From: Sphingopyxis sp. MSC1_008
Lineage (GTDB): Bacteria; Pseudomonadota; Alphaproteobacteria; Sphingomonadales; Sphingomonadaceae
Assembly (NCBI RefSeq): GCF_023197165.1
Contig: NZ_JALPRD010000010.1
Span: 62,001 to 126,000, forward strand
DNA: 64,000 nucleotides
Reading direction: 5' to 3'
A program made the position numbers and the translations under genes. Shown here piece after piece: positions 34,836 through 44,700 of the stretch. Under the pieces are notes generated by a model that worked only from the letters and a program-made list of their open reading frames with translations, had not been told where the DNA came from and searched no databases. The stretch's first letter is position 1. Each line of letters starts with the position of its first letter.

Positions 34836-37013
34836 ATGGGAACATCGCCGGAGAAGGCTCCGCTGGGCGCCGCTGACGAGACCCTCGCCAGTTTCGTGGT
34901 GATTGCCCGCTTTCTAGGTGTGCTTGCCGACCCCGCCCAAATACATCATGACCGGGGGCAAGGCGACAAACCCTATGATTTCGACGATCTTCTCCGGATA
35001 GCGGGAAAGCTCGGAATCACGGCGCGGCGACGCATCGCCGATATGGCAACGCTCGCGAAATTGCCCCTCCCGGCCCTGATCGCCCGCCGCGACGGCGGGA
35101 CCGCGATCATGTTGAAGGCCGAGCGCGGGGAGGGGATGGCGCCGCGATATCTGGTTTTGACGCCGGGCGAGCCTCGACCCGAAATCTACGCCGAAGATCG
35201 TGTGGAGGCCACTTTCGTCGCCGATACGGGAGCGGTCGAACTCCTGCTGATGACCACGCGCGAACGCATGACCGGCGCCAAGCGACCGTTCGACATTTCG
35301 TGGTTCATTCCGGCGCTCGTAAAATATCGCAAACCGTTGCGCGATGTGCTGATCGCGAGCTTCTTCCTCCAGCTTTTCGCGCTCGTTTCGCCGATCTTCT
35401 TCCAACTCGTCATCGACAAGGTACTCGTCCACCGGTCGATGGGCACGCTCGACGTGCTGGCGATTGGCTTCGCCGCGATCCTGGTTTTCGAAACGCTGCT
35501 GTCGGGACTCAGAAACTGGTTGTTCGCGCACACGACCAACCGTGTCGACGCCGAACTGTCGACATCGCTGTTCAACCACCTGCTGTCATTACCCCTCTCC
35601 TATTTCGAGGCACGCCGCGTCGGCGACAGCGTTGCGCGTGTCCGCGAGCTTGAGAGCATTCGCAGCTTTCTGACCTCGAACGCGATGACGGTCGTCATCG
35701 ACCTGTTCTTCACGGTCATCTTCTTCATCGTAATGTATCTCTATTCGCCGTTGCTGACGCTGATCGTCGCGCTGACCATCCCCCTCTATGCGCTGATTTC
35801 GATATTCGTGACCCCGCCGATTCGCGCCGGGCTGGACGAGAAATTCAACCGCGGCGCCGAAAATCAGTCCTTTCTGGTTGAAACGGTCACGGGTATCGGC
35901 ACGCTGAAGGCGATGGCGGTCGAGCCACGGATGCGCGACCGGTGGGAGCGCCAGTTCGCAGGCTACATTGCGACCGGTTTTCGCGTCGCGGTGCTGTCGA
36001 TCTGGGGCAATCATGCGATCCAGCTGGTGTCGAAGCTAACAACCGTCGCGATCCTCTACGTGGGTGCCAAGGCTGTCATTGCGGGCGATATGAGCGTCGG
36101 CAGCCTTGTTGCCTTCAATATGTTCGCGGGGCGCGTGGCGCAGCCGATCCTGCGGCTGTCGCAGCTGTGGCAGGATTTCCAGCAAGTCCGGATTTCGGTC
36201 GATCGTCTTGGTGATATATTGAACGCACCCGGCGAGCCGACGCATGATACGGCGCGCGCCGCGCTGCCGCCCATCGAGGGAACGATCAGCTTTCGACGCG
36301 TCCGCTTCCGCTATCGTCCCGACACGCCCGAAGTCCTTCGCGGCATCGACCTCGACATTCCGGCGGGGGAGATGCTTGGCATCGTCGGACCATCGGGATC
36401 GGGCAAATCGACGCTGACAAAGCTCGTCCAGCGGCTTTACGTCCCCGACGAAGGGCGCGTGCTTGTCGACGGATCGGACCTGGCGCTCGCCGATCCGGCG
36501 TGGCTGAGGCGGCAGATCGGCGTCGTGCTGCAGGACAATATCCTTTTCAACCAGTCGGTGCGGGAGAATATCGCGCTGGCAAACAACACGCTGCCGATGG
36601 AGCACGTGATTGCAGCGGCGAAACTGTCGGGATCGCACGAATTCATCCTCGCGCTGCCGCAGGGTTATGACACGATCATCGAGGAGCGCGGCAGCAACCT
36701 GTCGGGCGGGCAGCGCCAACGTCTCGCGATCGCGCGCGCGCTCATCACCAATCCGCGCATCCTTATCCTCGACGAAGCAACGAGCGCGCTCGATGCCGAG
36801 AGCGAGGAAATTATCCAGAACAACCTGGCTCGCATCGCCAAGGGACGGACCGTGCTGATCATCGCCCACCGGCTGTCGGCGGTACGACGGTGCAGCCGCA
36901 TCATTACGGTCGAGGACGGCGAGGTGACCGAGATCGGCAGCCATGAGGCGTTGCTGCGCTCCGGCGGGCGCTATGCCCAGCTCCATGCGAAACAGCAGGG
37001 GTTGAGCCGGTGA
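34836..37013 (+). CDS. Type I secretion ABC transporter (HlyB/PrtD-like)
   Basis: A 725-residue inner-membrane exporter. The N-terminal 130 residues form a C39-peptidase-like domain without the catalytic Cys (the expected position reads ASFVVIARFLG), as in HlyB, where it binds substrate without cutting it. Six membrane helices follow (from about 160, ISWFIPALVKYRKPLRDVL onward), then the nucleotide-binding domain with Walker A GPSGSGKST from residue 518, signature LSGGQRQR from 622 and Walker B ILILDEATSALD. Its stop overlaps the adaptor start. The flanking RTX genes are its likely cargo. The outer-membrane TolC partner is not in the window. Confidence 0.95.
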   Translation: MGTSPEKAPLGAADETLASFVVIARFLGVLADPAQIHHDRGQGDKPYDFDDLLRIAGKLGITARRRIADMATLAKLPLPALIARRDGGTAIMLKAERGEGMAPRYLVLTPGEPRPEIYAEDRVEATFVADTGAVELLLMTTRERMTGAKRPFDISWFIPALVKYRKPLRDVLIASFFLQLFALVSPIFFQLVIDKVLVHRSMGTLDVLAIGFAAILVFETLLSGLRNWLFAHTTNRVDAELSTSLFNHLLSLPLSYFEARRVGDSVARVRELESIRSFLTSNAMTVVIDLFFTVIFFIVMYLYSPLLTLIVALTIPLYALISIFVTPPIRAGLDEKFNRGAENQSFLVETVTGIGTLKAMAVEPRMRDRWERQFAGYIATGFRVAVLSIWGNHAIQLVSKLTTVAILYVGAKAVIAGDMSVGSLVAFNMFAGRVAQPILRLSQLWQDFQQVRISVDRLGDILNAPGEPTHDTARAALPPIEGTISFRRVRFRYRPDTPEVLRGIDLDIPAGEMLGIVGPSGSGKSTLTKLVQRLYVPDEGRVLVDGSDLALADPAWLRRQIGVVLQDNILFNQSVRENIALANNTLPMEHVIAAAKLSGSHEFILALPQGYDTIIEERGSNLSGGQRQRLAIARALITNPRILILDEATSALDAESEEIIQNNLARIAKGRTVLIIAHRLSAVRRCSRIITVEDGEVTEIGSHEALLRSGGRYAQLHAKQQGLSR

Positions 37014-38497
37014 AACGTGACGAACCCCGCTTCCCTGGCCTGGCACGACATTGGTCGATCCTGCGCGACAGCTGGAAGGAGCAGAATATCGCCGACCGGC
37101 TGGCGGCTCCCCGTAGCGACCATGAATTTCTGCCCGCCGCGCTGGAGGTGATCGAAACACCGCCTAGCCCGTCGCGACGCCTGTTGATGCTGTTGATCTG
37201 CGGCTTGTTGTTCGTGGCGCTGGTCTGGTCGACCTTTGGCCGCGTTGATGTCGTGGCAGTCGCGACGGGCAAGGCGGTGCCGTCGGGCAATGTGAAAATC
37301 ATCCAGTCGGTCGAGATCGGCGCCGTGCGGGCGATCCATGTCCGCAACGGCCAGTTCGTGAAGGCCGGCGATCTGCTGCTCGAACTCGACCCCACCCTCG
37401 CGAGCGCCGAGGAGGTGCAGAGCGGCCAGAGCCTGCTTTCGGCGCAACTCGCGAAGGCGCGGAGCGCGGCGCTGTTGGCGCATGCCGGCGGGCGGTCCGG
37501 ACGCTTCGTTCCGCCCGCCGGTAGCTCGGCCGATGTGGTGCAGACTGAAAACGCCTTCGTGGCTGGTGCGATCGGGCAATATGAGGCCGACCGCTCGACG
37601 CTGCTCGGTCAGCGAGCCGAGAAGGCGGCCGAATTGCAGGGCGCCGTGGCCGAGCTCGCGAAACTGCGCGAGGCATTGCCCTTTATCGAAAAACAGCTCG
37701 ACGCGCGCGAACAACTGACGAAGAAGGGCTATTATTCGAAGCTGCGCCTTCTTGAATATCAGCAGATGCGCGCCGAACATTTGCGCAATATCGACGTGCA
37801 GAGCGCCAGTGCCGCGCGCGCACGAGCCTCGATCACCACGATCGATGCACAGCTTGTGTCGCTGCGCGAGACATTCCGGAAAACGGCCGCCACCGAACTG
37901 ACGACCGCGAACGACAAGGCTGGACTGGCTGCCGAGGACGTGCGCAAGGCCGAGCGCCTTCGCCAGTTCAAGGAACTGCGCGCGCCCGTTGACGGCGTCG
38001 TGCAGCAGCTGACGGTCAATACGATCGGCGGGGTCGTTCAGGCGGCGCAGCCGCTGATGGTCATCGTTCCCTGTCGCTCGGCGCGTGCCGAAAGCTGCCA
38101 AGCCGGGATCGAGGTCGAGGCGTTCGTCCAGAACCGCGATATCGGCTTTGTAAAGGTCGGACAGCGTGTGGCCGTCAAGCTGGAAGCGTTTAATTTTACC
38201 GAATATGGCCTGATAGAAGGCAAGGTGCGCGACATCAGTCGCGACGCTATCGATCGTGACGGCAACAACGATCGCGGCGCCGAAGCGGGCGCCGCCGATC
38301 GCTCCCGTGCAGGCCTCGTCTATGCAGCGCGGATTCGCCTCGATTGCGGATCTCCTGCGGCGCATTCGCGCCTTTGCCAGAAATTGCGACCAGGGATGGC
38401 CGCCCAAGTCGAGATCAAGACCGATCGACGGCGGATTATCCAGTATCTGCTATCGCCGATCAGCCGGACGATCGACGAGGCGGGACGCGAGCGATAA
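37010..38497 (+). CDS. HlyD-family type I secretion adaptor
   Basis: A 495-residue membrane fusion protein that spans the periplasm between the ABC transporter and TolC. It has a short cytoplasmic N-terminus, one membrane helix at about residues 58-78 (RLLMLLICGLLFVALVWSTF), a biotinyl/lipoyl half-motif (VKIIQSVEIGAVRAIHVRNGQFVKAGDLLLELD), long coiled-coil hairpin arms, the second lipoyl half (ELRAPVDGVVQQLTVNTIGGVVQ) and a beta-barrel region. It starts at GTG 37010, overlapping the ABC stop (GTGA). A Ser/Arg-rich loop near residue 420 (RDGNNDRGAEAGAADRSRAG) is an unusual insertion. Confidence 0.93.
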   Translation: MKRDEPRFPGLARHWSILRDSWKEQNIADRLAAPRSDHEFLPAALEVIETPPSPSRRLLMLLICGLLFVALVWSTFGRVDVVAVATGKAVPSGNVKIIQSVEIGAVRAIHVRNGQFVKAGDLLLELDPTLASAEEVQSGQSLLSAQLAKARSAALLAHAGGRSGRFVPPAGSSADVVQTENAFVAGAIGQYEADRSTLLGQRAEKAAELQGAVAELAKLREALPFIEKQLDAREQLTKKGYYSKLRLLEYQQMRAEHLRNIDVQSASAARARASITTIDAQLVSLRETFRKTAATELTTANDKAGLAAEDVRKAERLRQFKELRAPVDGVVQQLTVNTIGGVVQAAQPLMVIVPCRSARAESCQAGIEVEAFVQNRDIGFVKVGQRVAVKLEAFNFTEYGLIEGKVRDISRDAIDRDGNNDRGAEAGAADRSRAGLVYAARIRLDCGSPAAHSRLCQKLRPGMAAQVEIKTDRRRIIQYLLSPISRTIDEAGRER

Positions 38498-38733
38498 CAT
38501 CCGCGAAAACAGCGGGTTCCTGCTGGACATCGGGCGTTTCATATTTATTGATTGTCGTCGAAAGAGGCCGAACGACATCATAGAGGTTTCCTCGCGGCAA
38601 GGCAAAGAGGTCGCGGGAGAGGAGCTGGATCGAAGCCCGGCAGGCTATCGGCTGGCCAGGCGTCCCGGACACCGGAAGCTGAGATTTGTGAGGAGCTAGT
38701 TCGCGTGACTGATATTTTGACCGGCATTCGAGT

Positions 38734-41622
38734 ATGACAAACCAACCCAGCACGGTTCCGAATATAGGCCCGACCGGAATCATCGGTCCCGAAGCGGGCG
38801 ACATGGTCTTTGCGACGCGGGCGGAATTCGAGGCCGCGGGCTCGATCCCTCAATCATCGACCGTCTATATCGCCGAAACCGACGCGCGTTACGAATTTCG
38901 TTCCGATCCGGGCCTCTCGTCCGACGGATGGGTCGTGCTCGACGGTGGGGCGTCCGGGCATTTCGTGGCCGTTTCAGAAAGGCTGTCGATTGCGCCCGGA
39001 GGGGACGGCAGCGATGACTGGCCCCGCATGAACGAAGCCGCGAGGGCTACGGCGCTAGCCGGTATCGTGCTGGAGCTTCGGGCTGGCGAATGGAATGCCG
39101 CAAGCCAGCAGACGCTTCCGGACGGGCTGCGCCTCGTCATGAGTGAAGACGTCACGATAGTCTCGCGCCTTCAGACGGATCATTCGAAGCCGAGCGTGGC
39201 GGCGTTCTATGCGACTCCGGGGAGCCTGGAACTTTCGACCAGCGTTGCCGGCAGCAACCAGTTCGGTAGCCAGCAAATCTCCATTCAGGCCGATGTTTCG
39301 GCGGGGAGCCTGCTCCGGATCCGCGATACGGAGACCGGTTCGGGCTTTCACGGGAATACATTCACCGTCACCTCTTCGGTCGCGCAGGATGACGGCACAT
39401 GGTTGGTGACGGTCGATCGCCCGATCCAATATGATTTCGGGTCGGGCGATGCCGCCGATGTCCTCCCGCTGATGCCGACCATTCAGATATTCGGCAACGG
39501 CGCGACCGTGACCGGCTCCGGCACACGCTTCATCGAATTGATTGCCGTCCGAGACAGCCTTGTCGACGGTCTGCGGCTTATCGCGACCGAACAGCTTCCC
39601 GACTTGATGGCCTCCTTTGATGTCGGCGGATATAATAATGAATTCCGGAACATGTTTGTCGATGCGAAAGGGCATGCGATCGTTGGACTTGCGCTTGAAA
39701 GCCAGGAAGGTTCGCGCGTCGTAAACTCGACGGTGACCGGCGCGAAGAATGGCGGGATCATCGTCTATGACAATGTTGATGCCCTGATCCTCGACGCGAT
39801 CGCCTATGGTAATGCGAACGGTCTGGGCATCATGGCCGACGGCAATATTCTCGGCTCGCTCAACACGACGGTTCGAGGCGGGCAATATTACAATAACGGC
39901 AATCTGGGAATCGGTGTCCACAGCGGTTCCAGGGGGACGTTGATCGAAGGCGTTACGGCATATGGCAACGCCGACAATCTGCGGATCGGCGACGTGCCGT
40001 CCGCTGTTTCGGGAACGCGGGTGGAAGGCGGCTCCTTTGGCGGCGCTACGCGGGCGTCGATCTCCGTCATCGGCACCGCGTCCGGCACCGAACTGACGTC
40101 GGTCGAAATTACCACCTCGCCGCTCGGCCTCGATGTGTTCGAAGGGGCTGACGTGATCGTGGACGGCATGCCGCTGCCGAATTTCGGTGCGACCAATGTC
40201 GTCGGAGGAACGGCCCTCGTTGACCGCCTGCGCGGCGGCGAGGGGAATGATCTACTGGCGGGATTTGCCGGCGCCGACGAGCTTTTCGGCGGCGGCGGAA
40301 ACGACACGACAAGCTATGCCGGTAATTTCGGCGCGGTGTGGATCGACCTTGCGGCAGGCACCGGCACCTGGAACTGGGCGCACGGCGACAAGCTGACGGG
40401 AATCGAGAATATCGTCGGCACCAGCTATGGCGACTGGCTCTACGGCTCATCGGGCACGAACAGACTTTATGGCGAAGACGGGAATGACCGTCTCTCGGGT
40501 GGGGCGGGCGCCGATTTGCTCAACGGCGGTGCGGGTGAGGATATCGCCGATTATACGGGTAATTTCGGCGCGGTGTGGATCGACCTTGCGGCGGGCACCG
40601 GCACGTGGAACTGGGCGCATGGCGACCAGCTGACGGGCATCGAGAATGTACGCGGCACCAGCTATGGCGACTGGCTGTACGGGTCGTCGGGCACGAACAA
40701 GCTGTACGGCGAAGACGGGAACGACCGACTCTCGGGCGGGGCCGGCGCCGACCTGCTCGACGGCGGTGCGGGTGAGGATATCGCCGATTATACGGGTAAT
40801 TTCGGCGCGGTGTGGATCGACCTTGCGGCGGGCACCGGCACCTGGAACTGGGCGCATGGCGACCAGCTGACGGGAATCGAGAATGTACGGGGCACGAGTT
40901 GGGGCGACTGGCTGTACGGCTCGTCGGGCACGAACAAGGTGTACGGCGAAGACGGGAACGACCGTCTCTCGGGCGGTGCGGGCGCCGACCTGCTCGACGG
41001 CGGCGCGGGTGAGGATATTGCCGATTATACGGGTAATTTCGGTGCGGTGTGGATCGACCTTGCGGCGGGCACCGGCACCTGGAACTGGGCGCATGGCGAC
41101 GTGCTGACGGGCATCGAGAATGTGCGGGGCACCAGCTATGGCGACTGGCTCTACGGCTCGTCGGGCGCGAACAAGCTTTACGGCGACGACGGGAACGACC
41201 GGCTGGTCGGCGGCGGTGGCAACGACACGCTTGATGGCGGCGCCGGCGATGACGTGGCTTATTATTCCGGGCTCAAGGACGATTATAGGATCGATATCGG
41301 AGCGGGCCAGGTGACGGTCACCGACCTGCGGGCCGGCGTCGACGGCGACGATGGGCAGGATGTGCTGACGGGCATCGAGAGGATCCGCTTCAAGGACGGA
41401 GCGGAGGTCTCGCTGACCGGGCAAGCGGCCGCTTCGGCGGTCGTTGCCGGGAGCGATATGCAAATGACTGCATCGGCCTCTTCGGCGACGCTGGACCCGA
41501 CCCTTAGCCGGATGGTGAACGACATGGCGAGCTTCGCCCCCGCGGCGACCGATCACGCCGCTAGGTTCGGCGGCGGGTTGGAGCGTCCCGCGACAGGGAT
41601 GATCGGCAACGACCCATATTGA
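38734..41622 (+). CDS. RTX protein 2: beta-helix plus Trp-rich RTX modules
   Basis: A 962-residue predicted type I substrate. The N-terminal 100 residues (MVFATRAEFEAAGSIPQ, FRSDPGLSSDGWVVLDGG) are followed by a right-handed parallel beta-helix at about 120-480, seen as regular GNGA/GGYNNEF/GNANGLGI turns; such folds occur in polysaccharide lyases, epimerases and phage spike proteins, and no catalytic site is certain. Four 79-residue Trp-rich RTX modules (AVWIDLAAGTGTWNWAHGD) follow, then the terminal DDVAYYSGLKDDYRI domain and a tail with LDPTLSRMVNDMASF. The last part is identical at DNA level to RTX protein 1. It lies 236 nt after the adaptor gene. Confidence 0.85.
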   Translation: MTNQPSTVPNIGPTGIIGPEAGDMVFATRAEFEAAGSIPQSSTVYIAETDARYEFRSDPGLSSDGWVVLDGGASGHFVAVSERLSIAPGGDGSDDWPRMNEAARATALAGIVLELRAGEWNAASQQTLPDGLRLVMSEDVTIVSRLQTDHSKPSVAAFYATPGSLELSTSVAGSNQFGSQQISIQADVSAGSLLRIRDTETGSGFHGNTFTVTSSVAQDDGTWLVTVDRPIQYDFGSGDAADVLPLMPTIQIFGNGATVTGSGTRFIELIAVRDSLVDGLRLIATEQLPDLMASFDVGGYNNEFRNMFVDAKGHAIVGLALESQEGSRVVNSTVTGAKNGGIIVYDNVDALILDAIAYGNANGLGIMADGNILGSLNTTVRGGQYYNNGNLGIGVHSGSRGTLIEGVTAYGNADNLRIGDVPSAVSGTRVEGGSFGGATRASISVIGTASGTELTSVEITTSPLGLDVFEGADVIVDGMPLPNFGATNVVGGTALVDRLRGGEGNDLLAGFAGADELFGGGGNDTTSYAGNFGAVWIDLAAGTGTWNWAHGDKLTGIENIVGTSYGDWLYGSSGTNRLYGEDGNDRLSGGAGADLLNGGAGEDIADYTGNFGAVWIDLAAGTGTWNWAHGDQLTGIENVRGTSYGDWLYGSSGTNKLYGEDGNDRLSGGAGADLLDGGAGEDIADYTGNFGAVWIDLAAGTGTWNWAHGDQLTGIENVRGTSWGDWLYGSSGTNKVYGEDGNDRLSGGAGADLLDGGAGEDIADYTGNFGAVWIDLAAGTGTWNWAHGDVLTGIENVRGTSYGDWLYGSSGANKLYGDDGNDRLVGGGGNDTLDGGAGDDVAYYSGLKDDYRIDIGAGQVTVTDLRAGVDGDDGQDVLTGIERIRFKDGAEVSLTGQAAASAVVAGSDMQMTASASSATLDPTLSRMVNDMASFAPAATDHAARFGGGLERPATGMIGNDPY
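40321..41268 (+). repeat. Four tandem 237-bp RTX module repeats
   Basis: Units begin at 40321, 40558, 40795 and 41032 with GGTAATTTCGG, spaced exactly 237 nt (79 codons) apart. Units are highly similar in DNA sequence. Such tandem arrays can expand or contract by recombination, so the copy number may vary between strains. Confidence 0.85.
40868..41396 (+). repeat. 529-bp duplication, copy 2 (in RTX protein 2)
   Basis: Identical to 33878-34406 in RTX protein 1; flanked by single-base differences at 40867 and 41397. See the first copy. Confidence 0.9.
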
Positions 41623-41651
41623 ACGACCACTGAGGGCGGAAAATCTCCCTA

Positions 41652-41667
41652 GCGTCACCCGTGACGC
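41652..41667. repeat. Perfect inverted repeat between RTX genes 2 and 3
   Basis: GCGTCAC CC GTGACGC, 30 nt after the stop of RTX gene 2 and 36 nt before the next start. No T-tract follows, so it is more likely an operator or an RNA stem than a complete intrinsic terminator. Confidence 0.4.
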
Positions 41668-41702
41668 CGCTGTAAGTAAATGCAGGGAATAGGGGGATTT
41701 TC

Positions 41703-44700
41703 ATGACCAGCGTGGTTTTTGCGGCGAACGACGGCGTCAAGGGAGTCGAACTGTGGCGGCTCGATTCGGCAACCGGGACGCCCGTGCTGGTCAAGGATAT
41801 CAATCCGGGCGCGGGTCATTCGCAGATCGGCAATATCACCCAATGCGGCGATTATGCTTTCTTTACCGCGTACGACGGGCAAAGCCTCGGGCTGTATCGC
41901 ACTGACGGCACCGAAAGCGGCACCATCCGGCTGACCAGCCTCGCCAATGTCAACAACCTCGACATGGTCGCAGCGCATGGGACACTTTATTTCATCGGCC
42001 CCGGTTCCACTGCCCTGTTCAAAAGCGACGGCACGCCCGAGGGCACCGTCCAGCTGTTCGATGCCGGCGGCGCGTCCATGGACCTGGTCGGTGAAACGGC
42101 GAGCGGTCTGCTGTTCCAAACTGGCGGCTACATATGGCAAACAGATGGGACGATAGGAGCGGTAAAGCCACTGGCGGCGGTGGCCGACGTATATAGTCCG
42201 GGCATTACCGTGAACGGCGTCCGCTATTTCACCCGCGGCGATCCAGCAAACAACGCGTTATGGCGTAGCGACGGAACCGTCGGGGGCACCTATGAGATCG
42301 GCGTGCCGGGCGTTGCAGTCAATTTCGTTAACATGGGCGGCACGGTCTATTTCCTGGTTAGTGAACCGTCCGGCCTGAAGGGCGTCTGGCGTAGTGACGG
42401 AACGAACGCAGGCACGGTGAAAGTGCGCGACCTGGTTGGCGGATATATGACGCTGTACAGCGACGGCCAGCAACTCTTCATCACTGAAGGCGGCACGATC
42501 GCGACCTGGGACGGGCAGAGTGACGAGTTTAGCGTTATCGCTTCGGGTCTGCTGGGCGGGCCCTCCAATTTTCGCACAGCGAATGGCGTCACCTATTTCG
42601 ATGCCTCTCCAAATAACAATGACAATAGGGGCCGCGAACCCTGGCGTACCGATGGCACGGCCGCAGGTACATACATCCTGAAGGATATCCGCCCTGGAAC
42701 GAGGACCTCGAATCCCGTCGGCGGCGTGGCATTTGACGGAAAGTTCCTCTTCGGGGCCAACGACGGCATTTATGGCCAGGAATTGTGGATCAGCGACGGC
42801 ACGACGGGTGGTACGGTACTGAAATCGGATATTGGCGCGATCAATCGCCTCGACCCGTCCTCGATCGTCCAACCTGCCAGCATCGTGACGTTCCAGAATG
42901 TCAGCGGGCAGACTGAAACGGTTTTTGTCGCCGCTGAGGAACCGGCCAACGGAAGCGGCCCGGGTAGCAGGGCGCTTTATTATAGCGTCGGCAACGGCCT
43001 GGCCACGCGGCTTGGCGATATTGCCAGCGGTACAATCCGTGATGCCGATGCCGTGGGAACATCGGTCTTCTTTTGGGTGGGTGGCGACCTTTTCCGATAC
43101 ACAGGAAACGGAGCCCCGGCCGAGCTCGTCAAGTCGGGCGTCAACGGCAACTTCGGCACGGCGTTCAACGGGCAATATTATTTCGCGTCAAATAGCGAGT
43201 TGTGGAAAAGCGATGGCACATCGTCAGGGACCACCGTCGTCAAGGCTCTTAACGCACCGATCAGCGGACTCGCGATCAACAATGGGAAGCTATATCTCAA
43301 TGCTGGCTACGATTCGGGGAACCTGTGGGTAACCGACGGGACGACAGCGGGCACCATCCTGCTGCGAGAGACACCGCATACCGAATTTATGAGTTATGGC
43401 GCGCGCGAACTGACAGCGGCCGGAAACCTTGTATTCTTTGTTTCAAGCTCGGTACCCAATGCGCAGGGGTATGACCGCGAACTTTTTGCAACCGATGGCA
43501 CCACGGTCTTTCGTGTGAAGGATATCTGGCGCGGATTCCAGCCGGGCGGCGGCAATGTGTATCTGGCCAATTCCGATCCGGCGCAACTGAGGGCTATCGG
43601 CAATACGCTGTATTTCACCGCCAACAATGGGGTGAACGGGCGCGAGCTGTGGAAGAGCGACGGGACCGACGCCGGGACGGTGATGGTCAAGGATATCACG
43701 TCCGACCAGACGAGCGATGTAGGACCGACCAACCTGACAGTAGGAGGCGACAAGCTTTTCTTCCAGCAGGCCGAACCCTTTGAGGGCACGCGCCTTTGGG
43801 TCAGCGACGGGACCGCTGCGGGGACGACCAAGGTCGCCGCTGTCACCGGCCCGGTTTCGAACCTGACCAGTGCGGGTGACCGGGTTGTCTTTACCTATAA
43901 CAACGGTACGAACGGTCTGGAGCTGTGGAGCTCTGACGGGACGAGCGCGGGCACTTTCATGGTGGCCGACTTGACGCCCGGCGCCGGCAGCACGACTCTG
44001 ATCGAGTGGCTCGGCAAAGACGGTATCGTCTATTTCTCCTTCGCCAACCCCGTGCACGGTAAAGAGCTGTGGCGCACCGATGGAACGACAGCAGGAACAT
44101 TTCAGGTCACGAGCGCACAGGCGGCCGGCGACGGCAACCCTTATGGTTTCACGCTGATCGAGGCCAATCTTCCGAATATTGCCGGGACCGAAGGAAATGA
44201 CCGGCTGGTGGGCACGAGCCAGGCTGACTGGATTGCGGCACTCGGCGGCAACGATGCGCTTGTCGGCGGCGCGGGGGGCGACCGACTCGACGGTGGCGCC
44301 GACATCGACACAGCGGACTATACGGACAATTTCGGGGCGATCTGGGTCGATCTGGCCACGGGCATCGGCAAATGGAACTATGCAGAGGGTGACCGCTTGA
44401 CATCGATCGAGAATGTCACGGGAACGGATTTCGGTGACAGATTATATGGTGACGACGGCATCAACGTCTTGCGGGGCGGCAAGGGAAACGACATCGTCCT
44501 GGGGCGCGGCGGCAATGACGTGATCAACGGCGGCCTAGGCGCCGACGAACTCGACGGCGGCGCTGGTGTCTACGATACGGTGGATTACACCGGCGACGAA
44601 GGTGCGGTCTGGGTCGACCTGCAGGCGGGGCTGGGGCAGTGGAACTCCGCCGACGGCGACATATTGCGCAATTTCGAGAATATTGTCGGCACCGATTTTG

